From contig JASJOS010000007.1 of the NCBI GenBank assembly GCA_030068525.1, positions 1 through 64,000 on the forward strand: a stretch of 64,000 nucleotides of DNA. Reading direction: 5' to 3'. This DNA comes from Xanthocytophaga flava. GTDB taxonomy: Bacteria > Bacteroidota > Bacteroidia > Cytophagales > 172606-1. The notes below the pieces were generated by a model. The model was given only the letters and a program-made list of their open reading frames with translations, ran no database searches and had not been told where the DNA came from. Made by a program: the position numbers and the translations under genes. This document shows, in pieces, positions 55,390 through 64,000 of this stretch (its first letter is position 1; every line of letters starts with the position of its first letter).

Positions 55390-58300
55390 CTATTTCGAAA
55401 CTTTCACCCTCACACCTTCTGAGTGACTGCTGAATTCAGGTGCGTACATACACTGAATGGTGCTTATTCCATTTGAGAAATCTCCTTTCTGAGAAACACG
55501 TAGTGCATACTCAAATATGTATGTTCCCTTAGGTAGATATCCCATAAAGAAATTGGTAGCCAAATCTCTTGGGCTTTCATAATACCACAATCCATCCTGG
55601 TATTTACTTCGGGAAATAGTTTCTACAGGTTCAAATCCGGCAGCACGCATATCTTTCAGATGCACATACTCCATTGTACGATCAGTTCTTAATTCTATGC
55701 GTACTTTCACCAGATCTCCTACTTTGAGTTCTGTTCCTTCCGTGATAGGAGAGATAACAGGTCCACGATCTGTATTTGTTTGCAAAAAAAGTTGCTTTTT
55801 CAGTTTCAATGGAGTTTCGGCAGGAGTAATTTTATCTAATTGCTCAAAGTACTGCCAGTACACGGCTCCCCAGGCAACTCCATCTGTTGGTTTGGAAACT
55901 GTGATCTTACCCATGTCTGGTGTAATTTCGCTCCCAGTCCAGGCCATTTTGAAGTACCCTGTACCTGCTTCCACTTTTGTAGCATCCTGTTTTAGTGGAT
56001 CTATTTTCTCTTTGCCTACACTTACTTCTACCAAACGATCGTCTGCCAGTGCATCACTTCCTCTGCGCAACAGAGCATAACAAGCTTCTGAAGTCGCTTT
56101 GGTCGTCTTCCAGTCTTGTGTCTGCTTTTGCTTTAGTAACCAAACCTTCAACTCATCTACAGCTTTTTGATCATTGGCAACTTCATCGTATACTTCAATC
56201 AGTAATGCCTGAGTTTCGATTGGAGCCTGATACCAGTAGTAACCATATTCATTTTTCCAGTACATTCCCATCTCTTCAGACTTCAAAGCCCGCTCATTCA
56301 GCGACTTGATAATGGCAGCAGGAACTGTCTTGTCATTAAAACGATGCAGTGCCAGTGCTACCATGCCTTCCATATAGGTATTATTGTTCAGCCAGTATTT
56401 CTTAGCCTGTCCCAGATAATAATTGAAGGCCTCTTTGTATGCACTATTTACTTCTACATCTTTGAAGTAGCTTCGTGTATACAAATAATGGTATTCAAAG
56501 TATCCAATGTGTTTCTCTTCCAGTTTGATACGACCTTTTTTAGCTTCCGCTTTCAGATACTCATAATCGTTATGCATTTTACTATCGAGGAAACCTATTG
56601 CCTTTTGGGTCATTTGCCAGGTACGATTGTCTTCACGTACTGATTTCACACCTAATGCATCCAGATGTCCCAACCCTGACACAATGTGCTGTGTCATATA
56701 GCGGTCTTCAGGGAAACCAGGAAACCAGGAGAACCCACCGCTGGAAAGCTGTGCCTTTTGTACTTTATCCAGTGCACGTTCCTGTTCATCTGCCATACGG
56801 TTAAGATCAAACAACAAAGCTACATTGCGCTTACGCTGACTTTCGTCTTTGGCATTGAGCACCCAGGGAGTTTCTTCCAACAGAGCTGACTTTAGTTCCT
56901 GATTTTTTTCCAGGTTTGAAAGCAACGCATCTGGCTGATAGTTCTTCCAGGTATCAAATACACGTTTGATTTTTGGATTGGAATTGGCAATATGTGATGC
57001 CATGCTGTTGGCGTAAAAACGGGAGAAGGTCTGTTCTACACATTCATATGGATACTCCATCAGATAAGGTAGTGCCTGTACAGCATACCATGCGGGATTA
57101 GAAGTAAACTCTAATGTAAACCGATGACTTTTCAGTGTTTTAGAGTTATTGTTTACCATTTTTTCCAGCTTGAATTCTTTGGTTTGCTTGCCTCGGATTG
57201 GCAGAGGCATTGTTTCTGTAACCAGCATGCGGTTAGTTACTACAGGTAACACCATAGATTCTCCATCTGAAAAATCGCCAGCTTTGGCAACTACTTTATA
57301 CGAAATAGCCTGAATACCTTCAGGTATGGCAATGCTCCATTCCAAACTAATGCTTTGCTTGGCTTTCAGTGAAAAGCTTTTCTGAGTCTCTGCTTTGGCT
57401 GTTAATAAAGTAACAGGCTGCATCGTAAGAGCATCAAAAAACTCAAGTTGGGCTTGCCCATTCAGATCTTTATCAGATAGACTGGTAATCTTTACAGCAA
57501 ACTGCATCTTGTCGCCTTCCCGGAAGAAACGAGGCTGATTAGGAACTACCATCAAATCCTTCTGAGTAACCAGTTCCTTAACCACACTACCAGACTGCAA
57601 CTCTTTTGTATGAGCAAAGCCAAGCATCTTCCAACGGGTTAAGGCTTCCGGAATGGTGAAGTTGATACTAATCTCTCCTTTATCGTTTGTCAATAAGTGA
57701 GGATAGAAGAAAGCAGTTTCACTAAAGTTTGTCCGAACCTTAATATTGGACATATCTACTTCGTTGGTTTCAACACCTCCTTTTACACTATCTTGTTTAC
57801 GTGAAGAATTTTTAGCATCAGAATCCGCAACTACCGCGGGTGCAGCTTCTGCCATTCCCAGATCAACTGATTCTTCTTCTTCTTTCATGGCAGATTTTTT
57901 TTGCTTTACCATGGGTGCGCCAGGCTTTGCACTTTCCATTTTCATATCTGCCATTATACCTTTGCTTCTATACAATCTACCTCCTCCACCAAAATAATAG
58001 CCAAACCAGTTCAGGTTATCATAAGACGGTCCGGAGTGGCTCCGATAATCTGAACGGCTCCACTCTTTCTGAAAACTTCTGAAATCGTCTTCTTCAAATC
58101 CATTCTGACTTTGCCAGCCTAACCGACCAGACACAGCATTGTAGAAACTGGCATACCAACTATGTGGACGGAATACATCCAGTGATGCATCATATAGCGT
58201 AGCCACCATTTCAGCCATTACTTTATCCGCTTGTTTGCCAGCCAGTTTTAACTTCCATTGTTCCTGTTGTCCAGGTTGAAGTTTGTCACGGAAGGTTTCA

Positions 58301-61300
58301 AATTGAATCTCCAGTTGTTTATTGGTATAAGGCACTACAATGGTGGTATTCTCTGTATACAACCTGCCATCCCGGACAAAACTATAATGAACCATAATAT
58401 TACCACGATACTCCTCTTTTACAGGTATTTCAAACCGATGTTGCTCATTTTTGAGTGTTATCCATTCCTGAGAAAGAATTTTACCGTCCTGTTCTACTTC
58501 ATACAACAGTTTTGCTGTAGCTGTACCAACTAACAGTATAGCCTTTTCACCTGGCTCTGCAGTAGCCTTCAGACTGGATGTTTCAAATATAGTCGGATAA
58601 GCCAGTGTTTTTCCATCGGAGTCCATTACAGTAAAATAGGAGGTTTCCTTTACAGACTGTCCGTATTTATCAGTAGAAGTAATTTCCAGTTGGTATTTGC
58701 CCAAACTCCAGCTCTTAAGATTGTTTACGGCAAATTCTTTTGCTTCACTGGTATTGAAATCAATAGATAATACTTCTTTCTCTTTCTCCCATTTATAAAA
58801 ATTTGACTCTTCGGCATATAAGTCCTGAGGAAATAACTTATAATATTCTTCCTGAGAAAAAACATGTTTGTCAGGGCGTTCCCACAGACGTTCGCGGAAA
58901 GCACGGGAAGGGTTTTTTAACTTCCAGATTTTAATCGAACCCTTTGCTGCTTCAAACTCACCAGACAGGTTTGTTGTCCGAATAGCCCATTTCTTTTCCA
59001 ATGCCTTTGCATCTGCTTTGTCTATATCTGGTGCATCTACTCCTACTACCAATGCCTTGTATCCTACACTTACTACCATCTGGGAACTATGTGTTTCACC
59101 ATTAATATCTGTTACATCTGCATAAACCTTATAATCAAAAGTCGGATCAGATGATTTGTCAACAGACTCATCTGGAATGGCAGTAAACGAAACCTGGAAT
59201 TTACCTGTAGCATCTGTCTGAATTACACCATGAGTAATCTCCATTTCAGGAGAAGTGGGATAATACCCTCTCCAGTACCACCACCAGATAGGGAATCGTG
59301 CAGTACGTACGACCCGATAGGCAACCTGTGCGCCATCTATATTGGCCCCTGAATATGCTTGTGCATTTCCTTCTGTTTGAATTGTTTCCCCCAAACGGAA
59401 TGACCCTTTCACCGGATTAAATTTTACTTCAAACTTAGGGCGTTTGTATTCTTCTACAGAGAAGTAAACAGTGCCTATTCCCGATACATTCAGGTACATT
59501 TGCCCCATCAATCCTTTGGAAGGAGTAGTAAATGTTCCGCTAAAGGTTCCATACTCATTGGTAGTTACCGTTTGTGTAGCTACAACCTGATGGTTTACAT
59601 CATGGAAAGTAACAGTTGTAGTATAGTTAGGAAGAATCGTGGAAGTCCTTCCATCGGTATTGTGTACCAAACCTTTGTAATACAAGGTTTGTCCAGGACG
59701 ATAAATAGCCCGATCCAGAAACAGGATGGCATTTGTATGTGTTTCAGCTTTGCCATGCGGATACTGATACAGATGAGTTCCATAGTAACCTTCATCATCA
59801 ATATCCCGCATGCTTAGTTTATCTTTCTGAGTACTAAACTCAACAAAGAAGTTACGGTCGTCATAGCTTTTGGCATTGCGATAGGGAACCGCAAATCTTC
59901 CTTTGGCATCTGTCACATATACATTCTCTTTGTTGTATACATAATCCTGTAGCTTGGAACTATATTTTTGTACAAATACCTGAGCCTGTACACCAGCCAT
60001 AGGCTCACCGGTCTGACGATGCAATACAAAAAACTCTGTACTACCTTCATCCAGATTACGGTGTATATAACTAAGTGAAGAGATCGTAGTGAAAGCATAA
60101 GCCAAGCCATTTTTAGTAGTTTTAAAATCTGGAGTATTACTTAGCAAAACCATATATTCGCCTTCTGCAAGGCCATCCAGTTTTATCTCTACACTATGAG
60201 GCTGATACTCTTTGTCATCTGATAATGTGTATTTGCCTGTTTTCAGAGCTGGTTTGGCCGTAGACCACTCCAGAAACTTTTGCTCCTGATCTACATTATA
60301 GTTATTACGCCACTTCATTCGTTGCGCATGCACTTCTTCACGATTCACTTTTACGAGACGCCAGTGTACCTCTGTTACATTGCGGTAAGTAACTAAGGTA
60401 CGAAAAGGCAGATTGGGCAAGTTAATCTTCTCTACTTTCGCAGCTAACGATTTCTGCTCCAGAGAGATTTGTAGATTATGACATAAAGCAGCTCCATCCG
60501 ATTGAGGGAAACGTTTTTTTGCCTGCTCACAAATCTCATAAGCCTTTTTCAAATCAAATTTATGCTCATCAGACTGTAAAGGTTTATACTGACCACCTTT
60601 TTCTACCCATACCTGAGCAATGGCATGAGTGACACGAGTCGAAACAGGATTTTTGATTGTTTTTTCTTCCAGACTTTGTAAGGCAGCCAGATACAATTCA
60701 TTTTTAGTGGTCAATGTCAGATGTTGTTTCACAAAAGACAGCCTTTCTATATCTAATGTAACCAACGCATCCGGATCTGCATCCTTCAAATGAAACCGAA
60801 TCAGTTCCTGGTAGATCTGTAAAGCATGGAATTTCTGAGAAAGTGTATCCTGTGATGCCAGCTGAAGATTTGCGAAAGACTGTGCATCTTTCAGATAGTC
60901 TCCGGAACTGATTGTAAAGGAATAAGCAGGTTTGGTAATTTCAACTTCCTCACTAGTATAAAAACCCAAAGCCCGATGTGCCAGAAAGTCATAAAGTGTA
61001 GGACGTACTACTCTTCCTTCGGTGTTTCCACTATGCAAAACTTCCTGATATACATCTATTTTTAACTTCTTTGATTCCTCAGCATTTTGTAAAGCCAGTT
61101 GGTGTTCATGAAAAGTCTCCTGTATAATTTTATCCAGACCCCATGTTTCAATATCCTCATTTTTAAAGTTTACTGTCTCACTTCGATTACGAAATCTCCA
61201 GCGGTTATTGGTGTAATAATTCCAGTACATCTCTGCCAGCATGGAATGTAATACAGGCTTTACCGGAAAGTCAGCAGAGGAAATCTGCGTTCGTAATTCA

Positions 61301-61584
61301 TTGATATTCTTAACAAATGCATTCTCTTCTTTGTAATCGGCAAACTTAAATTGGTGAATAACAGCCTTGACAAGTTGTGCAGAGTTTTTCTCAGTTTTGG
61401 CCTTCTGATAAATCTCATTTACTACTTTCAAAGCTGATTCGGGTAATCCTTTGTCTTCAAATTGTTGTACCTGTTTCCAGGCACCTGAATAATCATAGTT
61501 GGGCATAGAGGTCTTGTTTTGTGCGTACGCAAAAAATGTAAACAAAGCTGGTATAAGTGTAATAATAAGGTTTTTGTACAACAT
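55390..61584 (-). CDS. Alpha-2-macroglobulin family protein, exported
   Basis: 2064 residues. The signal peptide MLYKNLIITLIPALFTFFAYAQ is followed by a helical N-terminal region (about 25-390) and the macroglobulin MG2 series. FLDRAIYRPGQTLYYKGLVHN and FTTPSKGLMGQMYLNVSG are characteristic. FFYPHLLTNDKGEISINFTIPEALTRWKML (in part: FFYPHLLTNDKGE) opens the A2M family core. The thioester site CVEQ is at residues 1515-1518 (57031-57042). The TED and receptor-binding-like domains end the protein. A charged linker rich in Lys, Glu and Ala lies around 1210-1290. Likely a periplasmic or surface protease trap or cell-envelope guard; no penicillin-binding protein 1C gene is adjacent. Confidence 0.92.
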   Translation of the reverse strand: MLYKNLIITLIPALFTFFAYAQNKTSMPNYDYSGAWKQVQQFEDKGLPESALKVVNEIYQKAKTEKNSAQLVKAVIHQFKFADYKEENAFVKNINELRTQISSADFPVKPVLHSMLAEMYWNYYTNNRWRFRNRSETVNFKNEDIETWGLDKIIQETFHEHQLALQNAEESKKLKIDVYQEVLHSGNTEGRVVRPTLYDFLAHRALGFYTSEEVEITKPAYSFTISSGDYLKDAQSFANLQLASQDTLSQKFHALQIYQELIRFHLKDADPDALVTLDIERLSFVKQHLTLTTKNELYLAALQSLEEKTIKNPVSTRVTHAIAQVWVEKGGQYKPLQSDEHKFDLKKAYEICEQAKKRFPQSDGAALCHNLQISLEQKSLAAKVEKINLPNLPFRTLVTYRNVTEVHWRLVKVNREEVHAQRMKWRNNYNVDQEQKFLEWSTAKPALKTGKYTLSDDKEYQPHSVEIKLDGLAEGEYMVLLSNTPDFKTTKNGLAYAFTTISSLSYIHRNLDEGSTEFFVLHRQTGEPMAGVQAQVFVQKYSSKLQDYVYNKENVYVTDAKGRFAVPYRNAKSYDDRNFFVEFSTQKDKLSMRDIDDEGYYGTHLYQYPHGKAETHTNAILFLDRAIYRPGQTLYYKGLVHNTDGRTSTILPNYTTTVTFHDVNHQVVATQTVTTNEYGTFSGTFTTPSKGLMGQMYLNVSGIGTVYFSVEEYKRPKFEVKFNPVKGSFRLGETIQTEGNAQAYSGANIDGAQVAYRVVRTARFPIWWWYWRGYYPTSPEMEITHGVIQTDATGKFQVSFTAIPDESVDKSSDPTFDYKVYADVTDINGETHSSQMVVSVGYKALVVGVDAPDIDKADAKALEKKWAIRTTNLSGEFEAAKGSIKIWKLKNPSRAFRERLWERPDKHVFSQEEYYKLFPQDLYAEESNFYKWEKEKEVLSIDFNTSEAKEFAVNNLKSWSLGKYQLEITSTDKYGQSVKETSYFTVMDSDGKTLAYPTIFETSSLKATAEPGEKAILLVGTATAKLLYEVEQDGKILSQEWITLKNEQHRFEIPVKEEYRGNIMVHYSFVRDGRLYTENTTIVVPYTNKQLEIQFETFRDKLQPGQQEQWKLKLAGKQADKVMAEMVATLYDASLDVFRPHSWYASFYNAVSGRLGWQSQNGFEEDDFRSFQKEWSRSDYRSHSGPSYDNLNWFGYYFGGGGRLYRSKGIMADMKMESAKPGAPMVKQKKSAMKEEEESVDLGMAEAAPAVVADSDAKNSSRKQDSVKGGVETNEVDMSNIKVRTNFSETAFFYPHLLTNDKGEISINFTIPEALTRWKMLGFAHTKELQSGSVVKELVTQKDLMVVPNQPRFFREGDKMQFAVKITSLSDKDLNGQAQLEFFDALTMQPVTLLTAKAETQKSFSLKAKQSISLEWSIAIPEGIQAISYKVVAKAGDFSDGESMVLPVVTNRMLVTETMPLPIRGKQTKEFKLEKMVNNNSKTLKSHRFTLEFTSNPAWYAVQALPYLMEYPYECVEQTFSRFYANSMASHIANSNPKIKRVFDTWKNYQPDALLSNLEKNQELKSALLEETPWVLNAKDESQRKRNVALLFDLNRMADEQERALDKVQKAQLSSGGFSWFPGFPEDRYMTQHIVSGLGHLDALGVKSVREDNRTWQMTQKAIGFLDSKMHNDYEYLKAEAKKGRIKLEEKHIGYFEYHYLYTRSYFKDVEVNSAYKEAFNYYLGQAKKYWLNNNTYMEGMVALALHRFNDKTVPAAIIKSLNERALKSEEMGMYWKNEYGYYWYQAPIETQALLIEVYDEVANDQKAVDELKVWLLKQKQTQDWKTTKATSEACYALLRRGSDALADDRLVEVSVGKEKIDPLKQDATKVEAGTGYFKMAWTGSEITPDMGKITVSKPTDGVAWGAVYWQYFEQLDKITPAETPLKLKKQLFLQTNTDRGPVISPITEGTELKVGDLVKVRIELRTDRTMEYVHLKDMRAAGFEPVETISRSKYQDGLWYYESPRDLATNFFMGYLPKGTYIFEYALRVSQKGDFSNGISTIQCMYAPEFSSHSEGVRVKVSK

Positions 61585-61906
61585 ACCCTGTAAAGGTTTG
61601 GTAACTGAATGGGTGTTATTTTATGGAGGAGTTTAGTTCTGTATGAGTATTATACAAGTTAGTTGCCCTCGTAAGGCAATCGTTAACATACAGACTCTAC
61701 TATTAGATTCAAAATTATTTTTGATTCCATAAAAGAATTGCCTGTAAGGTTTACAACCAGATAGAGGTAACCTGTCCTTACATTCAAATAGATTGTCTAT
61801 GAACGGTTTGTCACTTCAAAAAATTAAGTGGGAGCTTTTATTAATCTGTAAAAATCTTCGAATCCGTGCTACCCATGATTCAGACAACCTGTAAACAAGT
61901 CGTCAC
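61585..61906. other. Upstream region of the alpha-2-macroglobulin gene (322 bp)
   Basis: No gene or clear promoter pair. It has short imperfect inverted repeats such as TTGCC-7-GGCAA near 61660-61676. The repeat ladder begins at its right end, perhaps already at 61885 with a weak element. Confidence 0.35.
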
Positions 61907-62377
61907 TAACCTGAAATCCGATTAACGAGATCACACATGAGCCATTAACCTGAAAACGGATCGACACAACAAACAACTGGCATCCAGGTTAGATTCAAAA
62001 ATAACTTGTAGTCAGGTTGCTTTTAAAAATTAACTGCATACAGGTTGAACATTGTGTTTAACTGGATTTCCGGTTGACTCTCTGAACAACCTGAACTCCA
62101 GTTAAAATAAAAAATGACCTGAGTTCCGGTCAAAAAAGTTTTTGCCGTGATTATGCGCACGAGGTCTCTTGCCGTGAATTCATAGCAAAACAAAATTTGC
62201 CGTGAATTATGATCAAATCCTGTTTTCATGACCAGGCAACCGAGACAGGCTCAAACAGGAACCGTGTCGTGAACTATGCGCAAAAATAAAATTGCAGTGA
62301 ATAAAGAGAAAGCGCTCTGCTGGTCGAACTGACTACCTTGTCCTTTCTAAAAATCATTTTGCATTGAACTACGCGCA
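61907..62377. repeat. Ladder of 18-bp dyad-like elements with 28-bp period (array 2)
   Basis: Fifteen or so 18-bp elements begin at 61907, 61946, 61974, 62002, 62031, 62059, 62087, 62115, 62142, 62170, 62198, 62226 (weak), 62265, 62293, 62321 and 62360. Steps are 28 bp (27-29), except three steps of 39. The left part uses words like TAACCTGAAATCCGATTA, CAACCTGAACTCCAGTTA and TGACCTGAGTTCCGGTCA. The right part uses TGCCGTGAATTCATAGCA, TGCCGTGAATTATGATCA and TGTCGTGAACTATGCGCA, which are the reverse complement of array 1 words. Gaps of about 10 bp are mostly A/T-rich. It lies between the bioB terminator and the alpha-2-macroglobulin gene. Confidence 0.82.
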
Positions 62378-62479
62378 GTCATGGAGATTGATTTACTGCT
62401 CATTAAATTGGGGATAGCTCCTGTTCCAATCTTGTTCAGGGTACTAATATCCCTGAAACACGACACCTATTTTCCAGAA

Positions 62480-62513
62480 AAAAGCCTTTTTGTTCAGAAA
62501 CAAAAAGGCTTTT
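62480..62513 (-). terminator. Terminator of bioB
   Basis: 15-bp perfect stem AAAAGCCTTTTTGTT / AACAAAAAGGCTTTT with a 4-nt loop. On the minus strand it continues into TT. Confidence 0.88.
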
Positions 62514-62537
62514 CATATATTACTAGAAGAGAACTTA

Positions 62538-63512
62538 CTAACATGCTGCCACAGCTTCTTCTTTGAATGACTTACGAGGTTTCAGATTTAATGTCTGGAA
62601 CAACATTTTATCTGCATCTACTTCTGGGTTTGGAGTTGTCAGCAGTTTATCTCCGGCAAAGATAGAGTTGGCTCCTGCCAGGAAGCAAAGTGCTTGTTCT
62701 TCTGTATTCATACGTACACGACCTGCGGATAAACGCACCATTGCCCGTGGCATAATAATACGTGCAGTAGCAATCATTCGTACCATTTCCCAAACAGAAA
62801 CGCGTTCTTGGTCTTCCAGTGGAGTACCTTCTACAGGGACTAATGCATTCACAGGCACAGACTCAGGATGTTCAGGAAGGGTCGACAGTACATGCAACAT
62901 GCCAATACGATCGTTCTCAGTTTCTCCTAATCCGATGATACCACCCGCACATACAGAGATACCAGACTTACGTACATGTTCAATTGTTTCCAGACGGTCG
63001 TCGTAATTACGGGTAGTGATGATTTCATTGTAGAACTCCTCACTCGTATCCAGGTTGTGGTTATAAGCATACAAACCTGCATCTTTCAGTTTTATTGCCT
63101 GTTCGTGTGTTAGCATACCCAATGTACAACATACTTCCATACCCATCTGGTTTACACCTTTGACCATATCCAGTACTTTGTCAAAGTCTTTGTTGTCACG
63201 TACTTCCCGCCAGGCAGCTCCCATACAAAAACGAGTACTGCCATTGTCTTTGGCTCGCTGGGCTGTTTCCAGCACTTCCTCTACCTCCAGCAATCTATGC
63301 ACTTTTACATTAGTCTGATAGCGTGCGGCTTGTGGACAATAGGCACAGTCTTCCGGACAACCACCTGTTTTCACTGAAAGTAAAGTACAAACTTGCACTT
63401 CCTGTGGGTCGTGGTGCTGACGATGTACAGTGCCTGCACGATAAATCAAATCTAATATAGGAGAGTTGAAAATTTCAGCGATTTCTTCGCGGGTCCAGTC
63501 GTTACGAATCAT
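62538..63512 (-). CDS. bioB: Biotin synthase
   Basis: A 324-residue radical-SAM enzyme that inserts sulfur into dethiobiotin. The [4Fe-4S] SAM-cluster motif is [12 protein letters not shown]. Further family motifs are [59 protein letters not shown] and [10 protein letters not shown], whose Arg binds the [2Fe-2S] cluster. Length is normal. Other bio genes are not in the window. Confidence 0.97.
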   Translation of the reverse strand: MIRNDWTREEIAEIFNSPILDLIYRAGTVHRQHHDPQEVQVCTLLSVKTGGCPEDCAYCPQAARYQTNVKVHRLLEVEEVLETAQRAKDNGSTRFCMGAAWREVRDNKDFDKVLDMVKGVNQMGMEVCCTLGMLTHEQAIKLKDAGLYAYNHNLDTSEEFYNEIITTRNYDDRLETIEHVRKSGISVCAGGIIGLGETENDRIGMLHVLSTLPEHPESVPVNALVPVEGTPLEDQERVSVWEMVRMIATARIIMPRAMVRLSAGRVRMNTEEQALCFLAGANSIFAGDKLLTTPNPEVDADKMLFQTLNLKPRKSFKEEAVAAC

Positions 63513-63912
63513 AATTAATTAAGTTCTGGGTTCTTGGTTTGAAGTTTAACGTTGGCAAATCATCCCTTATTCAGAAAGAACGCAAGACGTATATTATCTT
63601 AACGAGGCAAAATTACGATAAAAGTACAATAAAAAATCTACCCTTGATAAGGTTTCTGTGTTTTGGATGGAAACGACAGAATCGCAAATAGAGTTTCCTA
63701 AGGTTATTGATGAGTAAATATACTTTCTGATAGGTGTATATCTTAGAATGGGAAGTCAACAAACTATATAAACAATTAAAGTTAATATCCCATTCTTATA
63801 CAATTCTTGTCTACTTTCTAAGAAAAGCTGTGAGAGTCTAATTTATACATTTTCTAAAAATAAATAACCTTATCTATTTCGGGTAGCATATAGTTAAGTT
63901 GACTTAAAATAA
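63513..63912. other. Intergenic region upstream of bioB (400 bp)
   Basis: AT-rich and without a recognisable gene on either strand. It holds a likely bioB -7 box at 63608-63615 and nothing else I can name. Confidence 0.45.
63608..63615 (-). promoter_or_regulatory. -7 box upstream of bioB
   Basis: On the minus strand TAATTTTG matches TAnnTTTG, 95 bp before the bioB start. A TTG lies only 11 bp further upstream, which is too close for a normal -33 box, so this is tentative. Confidence 0.35.
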
Positions 63913-64000
63913 ATGGAATTTCTGTTATATTCTTTTGGAGACTATATGTACTTGTTAATGAGGCGATTTAGGTCTGTAGTTATTCTAGTCCAGTTTTTAA
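63913..64000 (+). CDS. Possible gene start at the right edge (partial)
   Basis: An ATG at 63913 opens 29 codons to the window end: MEFLLYSFGDYMYLLMRRF, then RSVVILVQFL. The hydrophobic, arginine-containing N-terminus could begin a membrane protein, for example an MlaE-type ABC permease. The evidence is only this short stretch. Confidence 0.35.
   Translation, partial: MEFLLYSFGDYMYLLMRRFRSVVILVQFL

Noticed and set aside
62023-62229. 68-codon minus-strand frame within array 2
   Set aside because: It lies fully inside the periodic elements, whose 28-bp period breaks reading frame; no start context or family pattern.
61907-62377. CRISPR array
   Set aside because: There is no constant repeat; the 18-bp units vary and are dyad-like, gaps are only about 10 bp and A/T-rich, and there are no cas genes in the window.

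Overview
The window looks like an ordinary chromosomal stretch of a Bacteroidota bacterium, most likely of the order Cytophagales. The evidence is the AT-rich base composition, the phylum-type -7 promoter boxes (TAnnTTTG) in front of the SRP RNA, fsa, cysH, pheT and the rplM operon, a secreted nuclease with a type IX secretion C-terminal sorting domain, and the gene sets pheT / ZapB-like / zapA / rny and rplM-rpsI-rpsB-tsf. I cannot name genus or species. No phage, insertion sequence, integrase, CRISPR array or tRNA was recognised.

Layout. 0-9.7 kb: the start of a secreted beta-helix-like protein at the left edge, a GNAT/FemAB-like acyltransferase, folK, sppA, a membrane GAF-SpoIIE phosphatase, a sialate O-acetylesterase, tdk and a secreted Dabb protein. 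9.7-19.2 kb: an SGNH-fold membrane protein, a three-gene operon of planctomycete-type cytochrome c / DUF1549-DUF1553 / DUF1501 proteins, and an APC amino-acid permease. 19.4-26.6 kb: two small lysine-rich secreted proteins flank the SRP RNA gene, fsa, a 67-residue conserved-looking protein, an FtsE-like ATPase, the sulfate-assimilation genes cysH-cysD-cysN, and a TARG1-like macrodomain protein. 26.9-33.1 kb: a complete RND tripartite efflux operon (lipoprotein adaptor, pump, outer-membrane factor). 33.5-37.4 kb: a large T9SS-exported endonuclease/exonuclease/phosphatase-fold protein. 37.7-44.9 kb: rny, a candidate 6S-like RNA, zapA, a ZapB-like coiled coil, pheT, a threonine aldolase and recA. 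45-49.4 kb: a COG4324-type aminopeptidase and an AddB-like PD-(D/E)XK nuclease. 49.4-52.4 kb: rplM-rpsI-rpsB-tsf. 52.5-55.3 kb: DUF4262, AAA ATPase and a small membrane protein. 55.4-63.5 kb: a 2064-residue alpha-2-macroglobulin and bioB. The last 88 bases may open another gene.

Most genes are single units or short operons closed by strong hairpin terminators, many of them shared between convergent genes. Working groups are sulfate activation and reduction (cysHDN), drug efflux (adaptor-pump-channel), translation (rplM, rpsI, rpsB, tsf, pheT, SRP RNA), division and RNA turnover (zapA, rny), and DNA repair (recA, AddB-like).

The most unusual signal is not a gene. Two intergenic regions (33129-33413 and 61907-62377) each carry a ladder of 18-bp dyad-like elements repeated every 28-29 bp. 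The step is occasionally 39-40 bp, one helical turn more. The elements are built from 9-bp half-words that are shared and recombined between the two loci, 29 kb apart, and are separated by about 10 bp of mostly A/T-rich DNA. I know of no named element that matches this.
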